From Otatea glauca (taxonomy: Eukaryota; Streptophyta; Magnoliopsida; Poales; Poaceae): DNA of 64,000 nucleotides. Below, in pieces: positions 11,801-23,212 of this stretch. The position numbers and the translations under genes are program-made. A model generated the notes under the pieces. The model had not been told where the DNA came from and ran no database searches. It saw only the letters and a list, made by a program, of their open reading frames with translations. The DNA lies in the NCBI GenBank assembly GCA_036346275.1, contig CM070719.1:15107185-15171184 (forward strand), given 5' to 3'. The stretch's first letter is position 1; the number at the start of each line of letters is the position of its first letter.

Positions 11801-13087
11801 AAAGGGATTGACTTTGAGGAAGTATTTGCTCCAGAGCAAGGTTAGAAATCTGTGAGATTATTGCTTGCACTAGCCGCAAGGAAAAGTGGCAGGTGCATCA
11901 TCTTGATGTGAAGTCTGCATTTTTGCATGGACATCTCAAGGAGGAAGTATTTGTAAGCCAACCAGAGGGCTTCAGTCAAAAGGAAAGAGCACTTGGTGTA
12001 CAGGCTACACAAGGCACTCTACTGGTCGCGACAAGCACCACGGGCATGGAATACAAGGCTTGATGCAACTCAAGGAACTGAATTTTCAGAGATGCTCACA
12101 AGAACAAGCAAGATAACTGAGGAGTGCAGTCTTGACTTACTTGTAGTTGGAGTTTATGTTGATGACCTAATAGTGACAGGCAATAGCCTAAGTGAAATTG
12201 AGATGTTCAAAGATCAGATGAAAAAGGAGTTTGAAATTAGTGATCTAGGCTTACTTTCATACTATCTTGGTATTGAAGTACAGCAGCAGAAAGATTGCAT
12301 CATTTTAAACCAAGCCGGTTATGCAAAGAAGGTACTGCAACAGGCAGGGATGTTTGATTGCAATCCTACCCGCTACCCCATGGAACCTAAGCTATACCTA
12401 TCCAAAGATGATGCTGGAACACCGGTTGATCCCACAAATTATCGGCGTCTGATAGGATGCTTGCGTTACCTCACTCACACCCATCCAGATTTGGCTTACC
12501 CAGTTGGGATGGTTAGACGATTCATGGAAAAGCCAAAGGAAAGTCACCTTCAGGCAGTGAAGCAGATTTTGAGGTATGTAAAGGGAACATTACATTATGG
12601 CCTCATTTACAGTGAAGGAGGAGATACAGAGATTGTCGGGTATAGCGACAGTAACCTGGCTGGTGATCCCGACGATAGGAAGAATACTAGTGGGATGGTG
12701 TTCTACTTTGCAGGAAAACCAGTGGCGTGGAGTTCACAAAAGCAGAAAACTGTGGCTCTCTCATCGTGCGAGGTTGAATTTATGGTCGCAACAACAAGCA
12801 TACCGAGCTTTCGGTTAAGAAGTTTGCTCAATAAATAACAGCGGGAGCCTAAGGTGGTAACACTTCGAGTGGACAACAAATCAGCTATTGCGCTCATGAA
12901 GAACCCGGTCTTCCATGGCGTATAAACATATTGATGTGCGGTTCCACTTCATTCGTGAATGTGTTGAGAAAGAGTGGTGAAGGTGGAACACGTTAGCGAT
13001 GAAGAACAACGGCGACGCCCGACGAAGTCGCTTCCAGTGAAATTCTCCGAGATGCGTGAGTTCTTGGGTGTCGTGAACATTGCATGA
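8837..13087 (+). pseudogene. Broken gag-pol of the 8.4-13.5 kb copia element
   Basis: The start is the ATG at 8837 or the better-context ATG at 8843, both in frame. Domains: gag of about 360 residues with an Arg/Gly-rich linker and an intact CCHC knuckle (CFNCDKLGHYASEC); protease (LWCLDNGASNHMTGE); GAG-pre-integrase (WHARLGHLNFG...CEACLVAK); integrase core (NADLCGPI) continuing to YSPQQNGVVERRN; integrase C-terminal region; reverse transcriptase with an intact YVDDL; RNase H. Frameshifts lie near 9910 (gag/protease), 10775 (inside integrase), 11590-11640 and at two or more places between 11640 and 12000, where the reverse transcriptase N-terminal half is scrambled. RNase H breaks at about 12838 and 12926. 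The gag/protease shift could in principle be a programmed junction, but the others are plainly decay. Confidence 0.9.
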
Positions 13088-13099
13088 AGAATCAAGATT

Positions 13100-13109
13100 A
13101 AAGGGAGAG
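13100..13109 (+). promoter_or_regulatory. Polypurine tract of the 8.4-13.5 kb copia element
   Basis: Purine run AAAGGGAGAG abutting the 3' LTR start at 13110, the expected plus-strand priming site. Confidence 0.85.
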
Positions 13110-13501
13110 TATTGATGGTAATCCAGATACATTAGATTCAAGATTCGGTTTGTGTCTTATGTTTTCGAATAGAAAACGAGGCGTATCCCTTGATTGAAAT
13201 AAGCTAGTTGTGCCACATTATCATATACTATTTTTAGAGTCCTAATTAGTCGGTTTGATTAGAGATATTTTTAGCAATGTAATCTTTAATTTCCATATGT
13301 TTAGGTTTCCTATTTTGTAATCTTCATCTATGAAAGGAGAGAACCTCCAGAAAACGTAGTAAGTTTGGCGACACCAAAATTCCTTGTGTTTCTGCTTCAG
13401 AAATTCGTTTTCATTCTGAACTCCAGAGAGGTTACTCTGGTGTTCCTTTGTTCGATACAAGGTAGGGAGCAGAGGGCCTGTTGTCAAGGCTGCTCCCAAC
13501 A
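13110..13501 (+). repeat. 3' LTR of the 8.4-13.5 kb copia element
   Basis: 392 bp. It begins TATTGATGG where the 5' LTR has TGTTGATGG, so the terminal TG is mutated to TA, and ends CCAACA followed by the ctaga duplication. A few single-base deletions account for its shorter length. Confidence 0.92.
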
Positions 13502-13506
13502 CTAGA

Positions 13507-15853
13507 ATCCACGATGCCACCATCCTCACCACGGACTTCACCTTGCTACCACCTTCACCGCCTATTTATGACCACCTAGACATGCGCAACATCCTCGCCT
13601 CATCACTCCACCTCTAAAAACCCTAGCGCCGCCCTGAGATTGCACGGTTTGCACCGCCCTACCATCATCTTCATCAAGCCCAAAACGTCACCACCATTAG
13701 AGCCGGAGGAGAAGCTCGTATTCTCGTAGTTCCGTCGTCTCTCCGTTTAATCATTCTGCATCATCATGTGTCCCCAAGCTCTCTTACCTGATTCCTCAAT
13801 CAATGGAAGCCGAAGAGCCAACGACGTTGAGATCCAACCTTTCTTCCTCAACTCCACCCACTGCCCTTCGATGTTCAATTCCGCTGCCACCAGTGAGTCA
13901 TTTCCTTCATCTTTGTCTCTAGCTTCCCCATCCCATGTTCTATCTTGTGCTTGCATTCTTTTCGCAGGAGAACCTCTCTAGCACCACATCATCATGAGCC
14001 ATGGTTGTGCCGCCACTTCCTTAATTTGTTGCTGTTGGCAGCAGCCATTGATCGTCATTGTGTTCACCGATGCACAATCCACCCGTTGCTTCCTTTCCCA
14101 TCGCTGGAACACCACTAGAGATTCCACCACCGTGAGCCCTGCCGCACCACCACCTTTGTATTTGTCACCGGCCGTCATGGTTGTTGCCAGCGTCAACTAA
14201 CTGCATCATTGTCTCCCCCATCTCAGTTTTGTCTCGGTGTGTATCTCCATGTTGCCCAGAGAACACATGCACTGCCGCCCACTTCTTCCCCAAAGCAGGT
14301 CAAACCAACATCATCGAGCTTCATCGCTACTTTTTGCCATCGCAGGTGAGCCCTAGACCTCATCGTCACCTTCCTTAGCATCGCTATGATGTCCTGTACC
14401 TTATCCACCTTTCAGTTTTGCTTCAGCACTATTTCACCATAGACTTCACCGAAGGCAACCATTGTTCTTCCCGTTTGCGCCACTGTGCTTGCCGTCGTTC
14501 CCTCTCTTTGTTGCGCCCAATCTCATCACCTTGAGCCCAGTATTATCCAAGTTTAACTTCACTAGAGAGCACCACAGCTCATCATTGCACACCGGCGCCA
14601 TCATCCCTGGTGTCGTCAACAAACGTGGCCGCCACGCCATGCCACGTCAATGCCACACTAGCAGCCACCTCACCCTAAACCCAAGATGGATCCTCGTAGA
14701 TCTAGTCCATCATGAGCCATGCCTATGACATGTGGGACCCACTTCTCAAAGTACTATGTTGTGCACCGAGTTCACCGTAGACTATGCACTTTGTTCATGA
14801 ACCCAGTCTACTGTGAACTGAGTCATTTACATCTGGACCCACCTACTAGTATAATATTCCATGAACCCAGTTCGTCGTGGACCGATGCCTTTTTCTGTGG
14901 ACCCGGTCCATAGACCGAGGGCCAACATGTCAACATTTGTCCTTTTTATTTATTTAAATCCAAATGAATATTCCATGGAATAATCTCCTTTCTCATTTAT
15001 TAGTACTTTCCATATCAACAAGTCTTCCGAGAGTTTGTTCGCATTCATACGATCTACGATTGAGTTTGTTTAAGTTTCTAAATTCATCTAAAATTAAGCA
15101 CTATCTTCCAGTACCATCCATTCTTAATTTAGAGTTTATTAAGTATGTCTTTTTAAGGTATGTTTGTATTTCCTCTTTGTTTCTCGTTAGACACAGACAT
15201 CAAGAAGTTCAGAGGAGCTAAAGGTTAGGAAGTCGAAGACAGAAGATAAAGAAATAATAGTATAGTAAGAGCTAGATAAGTTGTGCTATGATCATGTTGA
15301 ATCCAGTTTTACAGAAATTATTTTGTTTCAAATTATTGCATTGTAATTTAAATTATCAACTGTTTAATTAGTTCAATAATTAGTTATGCAACCTACTTGG
15401 ATTATACATACATTGTCATTTGCTATATCAACCTTGTTATTTGCTGTGAATCTGTGATATAATCATTTGTCACGATAGCATGGATAACTAATAGTTGTCA
15501 TTAATATATAACCAACGTGGGTTGGTTTAGAATCGGTTAGTGTGCTTAGCCATGCAACAGGTTATTGATATGATTTTGGAGTGAGGGTGGAATGATGAGA
15601 TTAGAATTATTGAGAGAGTCCATGTTCGGATAGATTTTTCAAAAGATTTTGTTATGATATTCTTAGTCGCATGTCTATGGAAACGTGCCAATTGCATGAC
15701 ATTAAGAGATTGATCATATCTTATGGGTAAAGTATATAATCTTTATAAAGTGGATAGGTTTCACTTGAAGACATTCAGTTTCTTTTCGCTGCAGTTTATT
15801 TCGGCTGTTTGCCTCATAAAACAATAATTGTAAGCCTTGATTATAAGATCGCT
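13507..15853 (+). repeat. Right part of the Tekay/Del-type LTR-like sequence
   Basis: Continuation of the sequence interrupted at 8418. It holds a CT/CCACC-rich transcribed-leader-like part (TATTTATGAC near 13562, AAAACCCTAGCGCCGCC near 13616), a splice-donor-like GTGAGCCCTAG near 14346, and an AT-rich tail with GGGTAAAGT near 15726. A diverged form of the last motif (gggtaaagtgc...ctctgcagagtg on the minus strand) occurs in the other two long LTRs of this window. No gene is supported: frames open here are short and low in complexity. I found no LTR end or primer site, so the 3' limit is uncertain. Confidence 0.5.
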
Positions 15854-15862
15854 TTTCATCAA

Positions 15863-16394
15863 GGAAGAAGTCCTACAATGCCCGAACTTTGGTCAAAAGT
15901 CTATCCAACATCCCGAACTATAAAACCAGATATTTGACCCCCAAATTTTACAATCTAATTCAAATAACAACCTAACACGATTTTAAATAGTGGTATTGCC
16001 TGTGTAGCACAATGAGTGAGCAGTTTTGCCATGTAGGATGACGTGTTGGCTAAGTTAGGTCATTAACAGGTGCGTCCTACAGACTTCTCCCCCACCGAGC
16101 TCCTAATCATGCTATGTGGCTTTCGGATCATGTAGCTCTCTCCCTCTGTATTTCGATTTGGTCGAGAAGGCCATGTGAGCTCTACTTCTTATTGATCTAA
16201 ACTTGCCTAGAGTATCATGCTAGTGACAAAAACCGCTTACTCATCACGCCATGCGGGCAATACCATTATGTGAAACCAGGTTAGGGTGTTATTTGAATCG
16301 GATTATAAAGTTCAGGAGGTTAAATGTTTGATTTCATAGTTTGGGGTGCATGGACTTTTGAGCAAAGTTTGAGGGTATTCTATGGACTTTTTAC
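15863..16394. mobile_element. Foldback MITE, Mutator type
   Basis: A 532-bp element whose first and last about 200 bp are imperfect inverted copies of each other (gaagaagtcctacaatgccc at the left; aaaagtccatagaataccc on the opposite strand at the right). It is flanked by a 9-bp near-perfect duplication, tttcatcaa (15854-15862) and tttcattaa (16395-16403), the length expected for Mutator-like elements. No coding sequence. It must have been moved by a transposase supplied elsewhere. Confidence 0.85.
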
Positions 16395-16570
16395 TTTCAT
16401 TAATGTTGCCAGCGTGTGCACTAGCATGATCCTGAACTAATATGTATAGACAAATGGTCCAAATTTACATATTCGGTTCCAACAGAGACCTGACTACAGC
16501 TTAAAATTCAGACCAACCTGCCTGCAGCTCCAGATGGAGCAGAAGACTAGGATGAAAGGTTCTGAGTACG

Positions 16571-17318
16571 TTACAACTTTGTATGGAGCCATATTTCTCT
16601 GCGGAATCGGCTCGGTGTTCTGTGGCTGTCTAGGAGGTTCAATCGGTTGTGGAACCTATTGGGGAAAGTGTAAAACGGCGCCGATGTTGGTAAGTTGGCT
16701 GGTACATCCAACTTAGCGGCATCGGTATATGCTTGATGATAATGCACAAACCCATTCATACGAGGATATCGTGGCAACATTATGGTCGGTTGGGTTGGCA
16801 TCATGGTAAGAGATGGAGTTTTAGCCGATGACATAGGATTAGCCATTAACACCAGGTTTTGCATGTTTGGTGCTACCAAATGGATCGGGTAATTAGGCAG
16901 GGTTTGCATTGGATCGAGCAGGCTTCCAGCCGATGCCATCTCTTGAGCCATAGTCTTAACACTATTAGCGGTCATCAGATCTTAAGAGTCGTTACCAATG
17001 CTGATGATTGGTTGATCAAATCATGGTGCACAGATTCATTAATCATGGTAGATAATTTAGCTTGTGCGGGCATATATTGACTTACCGATGTATCTGTAAT
17101 CACTGTGTCACCGAAGGGATTGACCGATGGCAATACGGTCTTTTGGGTAACGCCACATTGACTTTTTTTATAGTAATTTAACATCATCTCCTTGAGCGCA
17201 GTCTTTCGATCCTCGATCTCCTTGCGTTGTTCTGGTGTCAAATCGTCCAGCGTTGACACGATTATAGCTTCAGTGTTGAGATCGAACGGCGGAACATCCT
17301 GTCCCACCGGGCGTGCCA
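16571..17318 (-). pseudogene. gag-like N-terminal remnant of an LTR retrotransposon
   Basis: On the minus strand a frame opens directly at a primer-site-like sequence (TGGCACGCCCGGTGGGAC, complement 17301-17318) and reads VPPFDLNTEAIIV, then TPEQRKEIEDRKTALKEMM. This is a style common in grass retroelement gag regions often left unclassified (probably Gypsy-related). A frameshift near 16975 moves the reading into another frame that stays open to 16571 and is Met/Pro/Asn-rich. There is no ATG at the start of the open frame, and the apparent start falls in the primer site, so the true start is unknown. No protease or polymerase follows; below 16570 the element is truncated. Confidence 0.55.
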
Positions 17319-17322
17319 AAAG

Positions 17323-17860
17323 TGTGTTGGAGCCGAAAAATGTGACGATAGATTGATCAGCTCAAACACAAGCGAATGACGGGTTCAAGAGGTTCGAGGC
17401 ATGTCAGCTTATTTGATCCTGCAATTGGCAAGATAGATGGAAAATATGTTTAAAGCCGATCTAATGTGATAATCGATAAAGATGTAAACAACTATAATAA
17501 ACTGATCAAATCAAAAGTAATGATACGTCTAAATAGCCAATTAAGGCTGATTAGATGGTTAATAAAGGTAGATTTTCTCGAAGAAGGCGATGAGCAACAA
17601 AATCGGAGAAAACCAAACTTGGTGTAATTGGAGAAGATCAACAATTGGCGACACGCAACTTTATGGACCAAAATTGGATTACAAGGGAGATTCTAAATTA
17701 AAGAGCTACTCCTAATTGACTGGAAAAGTAAATAAAAGTATATGCGAGTTGTTTGATTTGTTGGATTTTTTTCTGCTTGCCCTCGACCTTCTATTTATAG
17801 TGTATAGCCCGATCGTATTATTCTCCAATGCGTTGCCAACCATGATTTGTATCGGCCTAC
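17323..17860 (-). repeat. 5' LTR remnant, minus strand
   Basis: The inner end (CCAACACA on the minus strand) lies four bases from the primer-site-like sequence. A TATA box TATAAATA sits at complement 17792-17799. The outer end is not clear: a 21-bp word (ctactcaaacgataaaattat) recurs near 17896 with one mismatch and may mark the boundary. There is no partner LTR. Confidence 0.5.
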
Positions 17861-18091
17861 TCAAACGATAAAATTATATTAGAAAAACAATATGCACTAC
17901 TTAAACGATAAAATTATTTAAAAATTATAGTACCTAGGTTCTATATATATATATATGAGATTGAACTTTCTTGGTAGCCTGTAATGCACGGGTCCTATGC
18001 GTATGAGGTTAGACATCTTTAGAGCATGTAATGCAGAGTCATATATACTAGATAAGTGATCGTCGCGTGGCACGTCGCGATCGTTGCTTGC

Positions 18092-19275
18092 TGTAGGATC
18101 GATATATACTAAACTAGCAATCAGAAGGGGGTGAATGATTGCGCGGAAGCTAAAACCAAATTTTTGATCTACTAAAAATTCACCCCAATTCGGACTCAAA
18201 TAATTGCTTCGTATTCAACAAAACAGAGTAGATGCGTTCTATAAATCGTGAATTCCAGGAGATCCAACCGTCGGATTGACCTGAAATTTGAACTGTAGAA
18301 ACTAGATTCTAGTACGAATCTAACAAAAAATAAATCAGCTCGATCGAACCTACAGATCAAAAGTTATTAACCTCGCAAGCATTCTGTGACAGATTATGAC
18401 GAGAATTGACCAAACCCTAATTTCGTGATTAATCACAATCTACAAAAGATTAACCAACGAAACTTTCAGGGACTCTAAATTAATACTCTAGAAAGGTTTT
18501 GGATGGATCAAATCAAGAAAAAACTCAAAGAATCAAGATAGACAATAATTCAATCTACTAAACGAAAACGGGGCAAACAAACCATAAACCGAACCTAAAC
18601 AATAATCGCGGTACTGTAGCATCTCGGTTACTGTAGCTTCGTGAAATACTGTAGCGCCGACTTTTCCTTCGCTCGGGTGTCGCTGCTGGCGTGAAACAAA
18701 AAGAGTACAAACCTTAATACCCAGCTCTATCATCTAAACAGGAGACATCCCTCTCTATTTATAATGAGGAACAGTTCGCATGCATATCCATCTGGCCCAC
18801 ACACGGCCCAATACATGCAAACTACCCAAAATTCACACGTGCACGCGTACGGCCCACCTGCCACACTCACGTGACTAACCAGCCTTCATGTGCACCGTTC
18901 TCTAGCCCGAACGTCCCGCATGACATCCTTGACCACTAGGACCTCAGTTCCCTCCTTGAACCTAGTCCTGAACCTCAGTTCCTCCATGAACCTAGTTTCG
19001 GTCCCGTCACCGACCACGTTCGCCCTCAAGCAACACCTGCACATGAATAAACAAGAAACAATTCCGAGCACAAGTCCACGACTTGACTCAAGGTCAATCC
19101 ATGCAATCACTCACACGAGCGCATTGCATCAAGCAAAACTATTACCATGCTATCACAAGCATATCAATTAATCATCTGAAACAACACGTGCAAAAGCACA
19201 GCACATGCCATGAACACAACCACTTCGCAATGCCAATTTCATTACTAAGCCAATTTTTCAGCACATGATTTTACA
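18092..19275 (-). repeat. 3' LTR of the gag-only SIRE element
   Basis: 1184 bp, TGTAAAATC...CGATCCTACA on the minus strand. It aligns end to end with the LTR at 23213-24527 apart from a 130-bp insertion in the other copy and changes around 18600-18680. Confidence 0.93.
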
Positions 19276-19277
19276 AT

Positions 19278-19287
19278 CTCCCCCTTC
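19278..19287 (-). promoter_or_regulatory. Polypurine tract of the gag-only SIRE element
   Basis: GAAGGGGGAG on the minus strand, two bases before the 3' LTR; the expected plus-strand primer. Confidence 0.85.
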
Positions 19288-20946
19288 ATGAAAACATTGG
19301 CAACACCACTTAGAATTGAACATTGGCATTCATCTCACAAGAAAAGTTTTTAAAATTAAAAAGTTCTAAAATCAAAAGCCAAAGTGACAAACACAAAATC
19401 TCCTCCTTTGACAAATATGCAAAGTGAAAAAACTCCCCCTAGGTGAAAATAAGAAAAATCTCGCCCTAAGAAGAAAAATGTGAGTGAATGATTGAATACC
19501 ACTTATACAAGAACATGTGCATGTGTAAAGCATGTATAAAGTTCTCCAAAAAAAACTCCTCCAAAATTCTCTTAAGTGGCAAAATTCTCCCCCTTTGACA
19601 ATGGATTCATCAAGAATACAAAAGAGAGAAAACAAAATCTTTTTGTTTTTTTTGAATTTGACAATTTTTTTATATGTAATGAGCATTCTAAGTCATCCAC
19701 ATATGTTGCAAATTCATCACCAACTCATGCTATCAAAAATACTTGCACCCTCAAATCTACACAGAGACAATGTAGAGTAAGCATAACTAGAAATCAAGTA
19801 CTATTAACAATTTATTGCATGGCATGATCTCCCTTCCTCAACAATCTCAAAACCTAAAAACATTGAATTTTTGTGCACTTTATTTATGCTTGAAAAACTG
19901 ATTCATTGATTGATTGCAACAATAACAATTGCAAGGAATTATATGCACCATCAGCCTTACTTTTCAACCATGCCAAGCAATCACAAGCTTAAGGTTTCAT
20001 GGTTTCGGTCATACACAACCTTTTTCAAGTTCATATCAAAGTGCAATGATAAGCAGTCTCGTAAAGAAGAAGTGCGATAGTACATAACCTTGATCTTGTA
20101 TTTATCAACAATCACAATTTGAGCTTTAGCACTTAATTTTGATAAATTTCATATTTAGCACTTTTTGAGCAGGATCAAGATAGCCAAGAAAGTTCAACCA
20201 TGACAAGATTTAATTCAAGTTGTCATTCCAATTAAATAGTCATGACATAAACTACACCATATATGCATAAATATGAAGTTGCAAAGACCTTGTAGCATAA
20301 ACATGGCTTCAAATGACATATATGTATGAAATATAATGCTCATTACTTTTTCATTGTTTTTCATTTTTTTTGTTTTTCATTTACGAAACACACAAAACAA
20401 AAGTATGTTAACAAAATATTACAAAGTTTTCACAAACTCCCCCTCAAAACAACATCTTAAAAACTTTCTTCAAAATTGTCACCCAATGGGATTAGTTTTA
20501 TAAACAAAAGTCTGAAAGAACAATCCTCCCAATAGGCAAACGAAAGAAATTTTCACCAAAAGTCCATTAACTCCCCCTCAAATGAATAACCAATGAAATC
20601 AAAAGGGATGTGATGATATACATGTGTTTGAGTTATCACGTTATGTTCAGTTAAGCATAAACATGAATCATGACAAATAAGTACTAAGCATGAAAAGGCA
20701 TGATATAAGATATAACATAGTTGAACATGCCAGGGGATACATATGAGCATATAAGCAAACATCTCATCTCATACCACAATTAAAAAATATGAGTGTATAA
20801 AATAGCTCACAAAGTAGGTGGAGAATTATCGCACATGCCTCATGAAGGCCATCTCAACGGTGAGAACCATCCAAGTCTTGATCACATCTTGCAAAAGACC
20901 AAGATCCACTAAGCTTCTGTTCTCCAACCCGCATCTGAAAAAAAAA
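19288..20946 (-). other. Non-coding 3' region with repeated polypurine-like motifs
   Basis: About 1.66 kb between the gag stop and the polypurine tract, where pol would be in an autonomous element. No coding frame is credible. The minus-strand motif GGGGGAG recurs at about 19433-19440, 19587-19597, 20437-20448 and 20571-20580, in addition to the tract next to the LTR. Two of these have the context TTTGAGGGGGAGTT. The rest is AT-rich. Confidence 0.75.
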
Positions 20947-22032
20947 CTACATGGCACTAGAAGATGTCGAGGCCTCGGCACTGGGGTTAGAAATAAAGCA
21001 TTTAGGAATCCAGTATTGAGACACACGACGAGTAGGCACAACACGAGTATGCTTATACACAAAAGCAGTTTTAACATGTCTCGTGTTTCTAGCAACAAAA
21101 GGTGTTTGCATCACCCTAGGCACATAATGAGTAAAGCGTGCCTGTTTGAAATTAGACTTAGCCTTAGCCTTTTCTTTCTTTTGTTGTTTGGCTAGCCTAA
21201 AGCAAAAATCTACTAAGTGTCCATCTCTACCACAATGAGTGCAAGTGTACTTAACACGATGTTTAGCTTTAGAAGTAGAAGCAGCATTTGTATTCAATAT
21301 AATAGAAGATAAAACTCCAGCAGACTTAAAAACAGTTTTCTTAGGCTCATTGACAATTTCAAATTTTCCACTTTCAAGGGCCTTAACAACAGTGGGAGCA
21401 TGTGATTTATGATGAGCATAAGAATTAAAACCTAAACCTTTGTTATGAATGCTAACCCTTGATTGATACAAAATCATGTTTAGGTTTTTCTTTCCTTTAG
21501 TGAAACGTTCTAAAGATTTTTCCAAATAATCAACCTTTCGAGAAAGAGTTAAACAATTATTACAGGGAACGTCCACTTTTCCTTTTTGCTTGCGACAAGT
21601 TGAGCATGAAAGAACCTCATGCGTGAGCAAATCATTTGTCATTTGAGAAACTCTAGCATTAGCATCATGCAACTTCAATTCAAGAATCGAACATTTAGAA
21701 CAAGAAGTTGATTCATCCAAATTAGAAGTAGAGCAACTAGCATCTTTAATTTGTTTGCAATTCAAAACAACAAATTTCTCATTCTTCTCAATTTCATCTC
21801 TAAGCTTATCAAGAGTTCAAGTATGAACATTTCTTAGTGAAGTAAGCTCAGAATAAATTAAGTCACATGATTTGCAAGCATCATCATCAGGAATCAAAGA
21901 TTTAAGTCTAGCAATTTCAGCATTCAAAGATTCAATCAAAACATCATGTTTCTTAATTTTCTTGTTTCTTTTCTCTAAAAGCGTACCAAGACGAACAACA
22001 GCATCTAAAAGCTTATCGTAAGAAGGATTTAC
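20935..22032 (-). other. Candidate intron in gag (GT...AG), gag-only SIRE element
   Basis: Minus strand: GAG|GTAAATCC at 22035/22032, phase 0 within a Glu-Val pair, a good plant donor. The far end is TAG-TTTTTTTTT-CAG| just after the gag stop, a strong plant-type acceptor at 20935. The donor falls at the same Glu-Val codons as the candidate donor in the SIRE element at 34979. In this element the acceptor leads only into non-coding sequence, so splicing would shorten Gag rather than reach pol. Inference from sequence signals only. Confidence 0.4.
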
Positions 22033-23160
22033 CTCGTTTCCCTCACTGTCAAGTTCATCTTCGGTTGAGCTGTCCATATTTGCCATGAGACACAAGCTCG
22101 TCAAGTCTTGTCTTGTCTTACCTTTGGATATTGTACCTTCATCACTGCTTTCAGAGTCTACATCACTCAAATTGAATTGTTCAAGTGCTGAAAGAACTCG
22201 ATGCACAACTTTGCTATTTAGGAAGCTCCTTTTCTTCTTGTCATTGAACGGACGCTTGTACTTTGTCTCTTTCTCCTCCTTCGATGATTTACCTGCAAGT
22301 TTAGGACAATTTGGACGAATGTGGTTGAGATCACCACACTGATAGCATCTTGGAGGGCCACCACCAACTCTCTTCCTCATTCTCACATTTTGCAAAGCTT
22401 TATTAAAACGAGAAGAGAATGATGTCAAGTTTTCTTCCGGAAATTCCTCAATCTGTTCATCGGTTAGTGAAGACAAGAAAGACAAAGCAAAACTTGAAGA
22501 AGCATTATTATGAGACATGCTAGATTAGGAGGTCAAAGCAATTGATTTGTGATTATTCTTCCTAGCAAGAACATCCAATTCATGAGTTTTTAATTTAGAG
22601 AAAAGAATATCTAAAGTAAGTGTACTCATGACAGTTGATTCTCTAATGGATGTAACTTTCATCTCTCAAATAGACATGTCTAAAGCACCAAGTAATTGTC
22701 GAGCATTAGCAGCATCATCATAACTAACTCCAACAGCACGCAAATTACTAAGAATTCTATTAAAACGTGCAAAGAAATCATCTAGCGACTCACCAGGCTT
22801 CATCTCAAATCGCATGTATTCTTTCTTATATATATCTTGGCGAACCACTTTAACAGTGTTTGATCCTTCATGATAGCCACAAAGAGATTTACATACCTCA
22901 TATGCGGATTGAAGATGAACCACTCGATCGAAGTCGCTGCGACCCAAGCCCTGGATGATCAAGTTGCGCACCTTACTGTTTGCTTCAACATGTGCGCGAT
23001 TGGCGTCGTTGACGTTGTCGTTCTCAGGAACTTCGTACGGCTTGTAAACCTTTTCCCAAATTGCGAAGGCCTGCGCTTGGATGTACACCTCCATCTTGGC
23101 CTTCCAAAACTGAAAATCAACACCATTGAACACACACGGTTTTGTCGAATAACGACCCAT
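20947..23160 (-). pseudogene. Long SIRE-type Gag with three in-frame stops
   Basis: Starts at the ATG at 23160 (MGRYSTKPCVFNGVDFQFW). One uninterrupted phase of 738 codons runs to TAG at 20947; the only faults are TGA at 22666 (replacing a Trp), TAA at 22525 and TGA at 21817, with no frameshift. Parts in order: the UBN2-like gag domain with WKAKMEVYIQAQAFAIW and FARFNRILSNLRAVG; a first CCHC knuckle (CYQCGDLNHIRPNC); an acidic linker; a Cys-pair-rich, heptad-like central region (CRKQKGKVDVPCNNC); a second knuckle (CTHCGRDGHLVDFC); a basic C-terminus. It would be the capsid protein packaging element RNA. Both knuckles are intact here, unlike in the SIRE copy at 33.8 kb. The absence of frameshifts suggests recent inactivation. 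Confidence 0.88.
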
Positions 23161-23198
23161 TGATCTAATCACCGGTTAAGATAAATTAGAAAAACCGT

Positions 23199-23210
23199 GC
23201 TCTGATACCA
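23199..23210 (-). promoter_or_regulatory. Primer-binding site (initiator Met-tRNA)
   Basis: Exact TGGTATCAGAGC on the minus strand, two bases inside the 5' LTR end at 23213. Confidence 0.92.
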
Positions 23211-23212
23211 CT

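Larger units (their letters stand above)
8419..13501 (+). mobile_element. Complete Ty1-copia element with intact target duplication
   Basis: A 5083-bp element with two LTRs (8419-8816 and 13110-13501), a primer-binding site, gag, pol and a polypurine tract. It is flanked by the 5-bp target duplication ctaga at 8414-8418 and 13502-13506, so its limits are well supported. It sits inside older LTR-like sequence that continues at 13507. Coding capacity is lost through frameshifts, but all structural parts remain. The gag and protease resemble the Ale/Retrofit group, a tentative placement. Confidence 0.93.

Noticed and set aside
16975..17319. Apparent start MARPVGQD of the gag-like frame
   Set aside because: It is a TTG inside the primer-site-like sequence, not a real start codon.
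19276..20946. Hidden pol fragments in the gag-only element
   Set aside because: No protease, integrase, YVDD or RNase H motif in any minus-strand frame.
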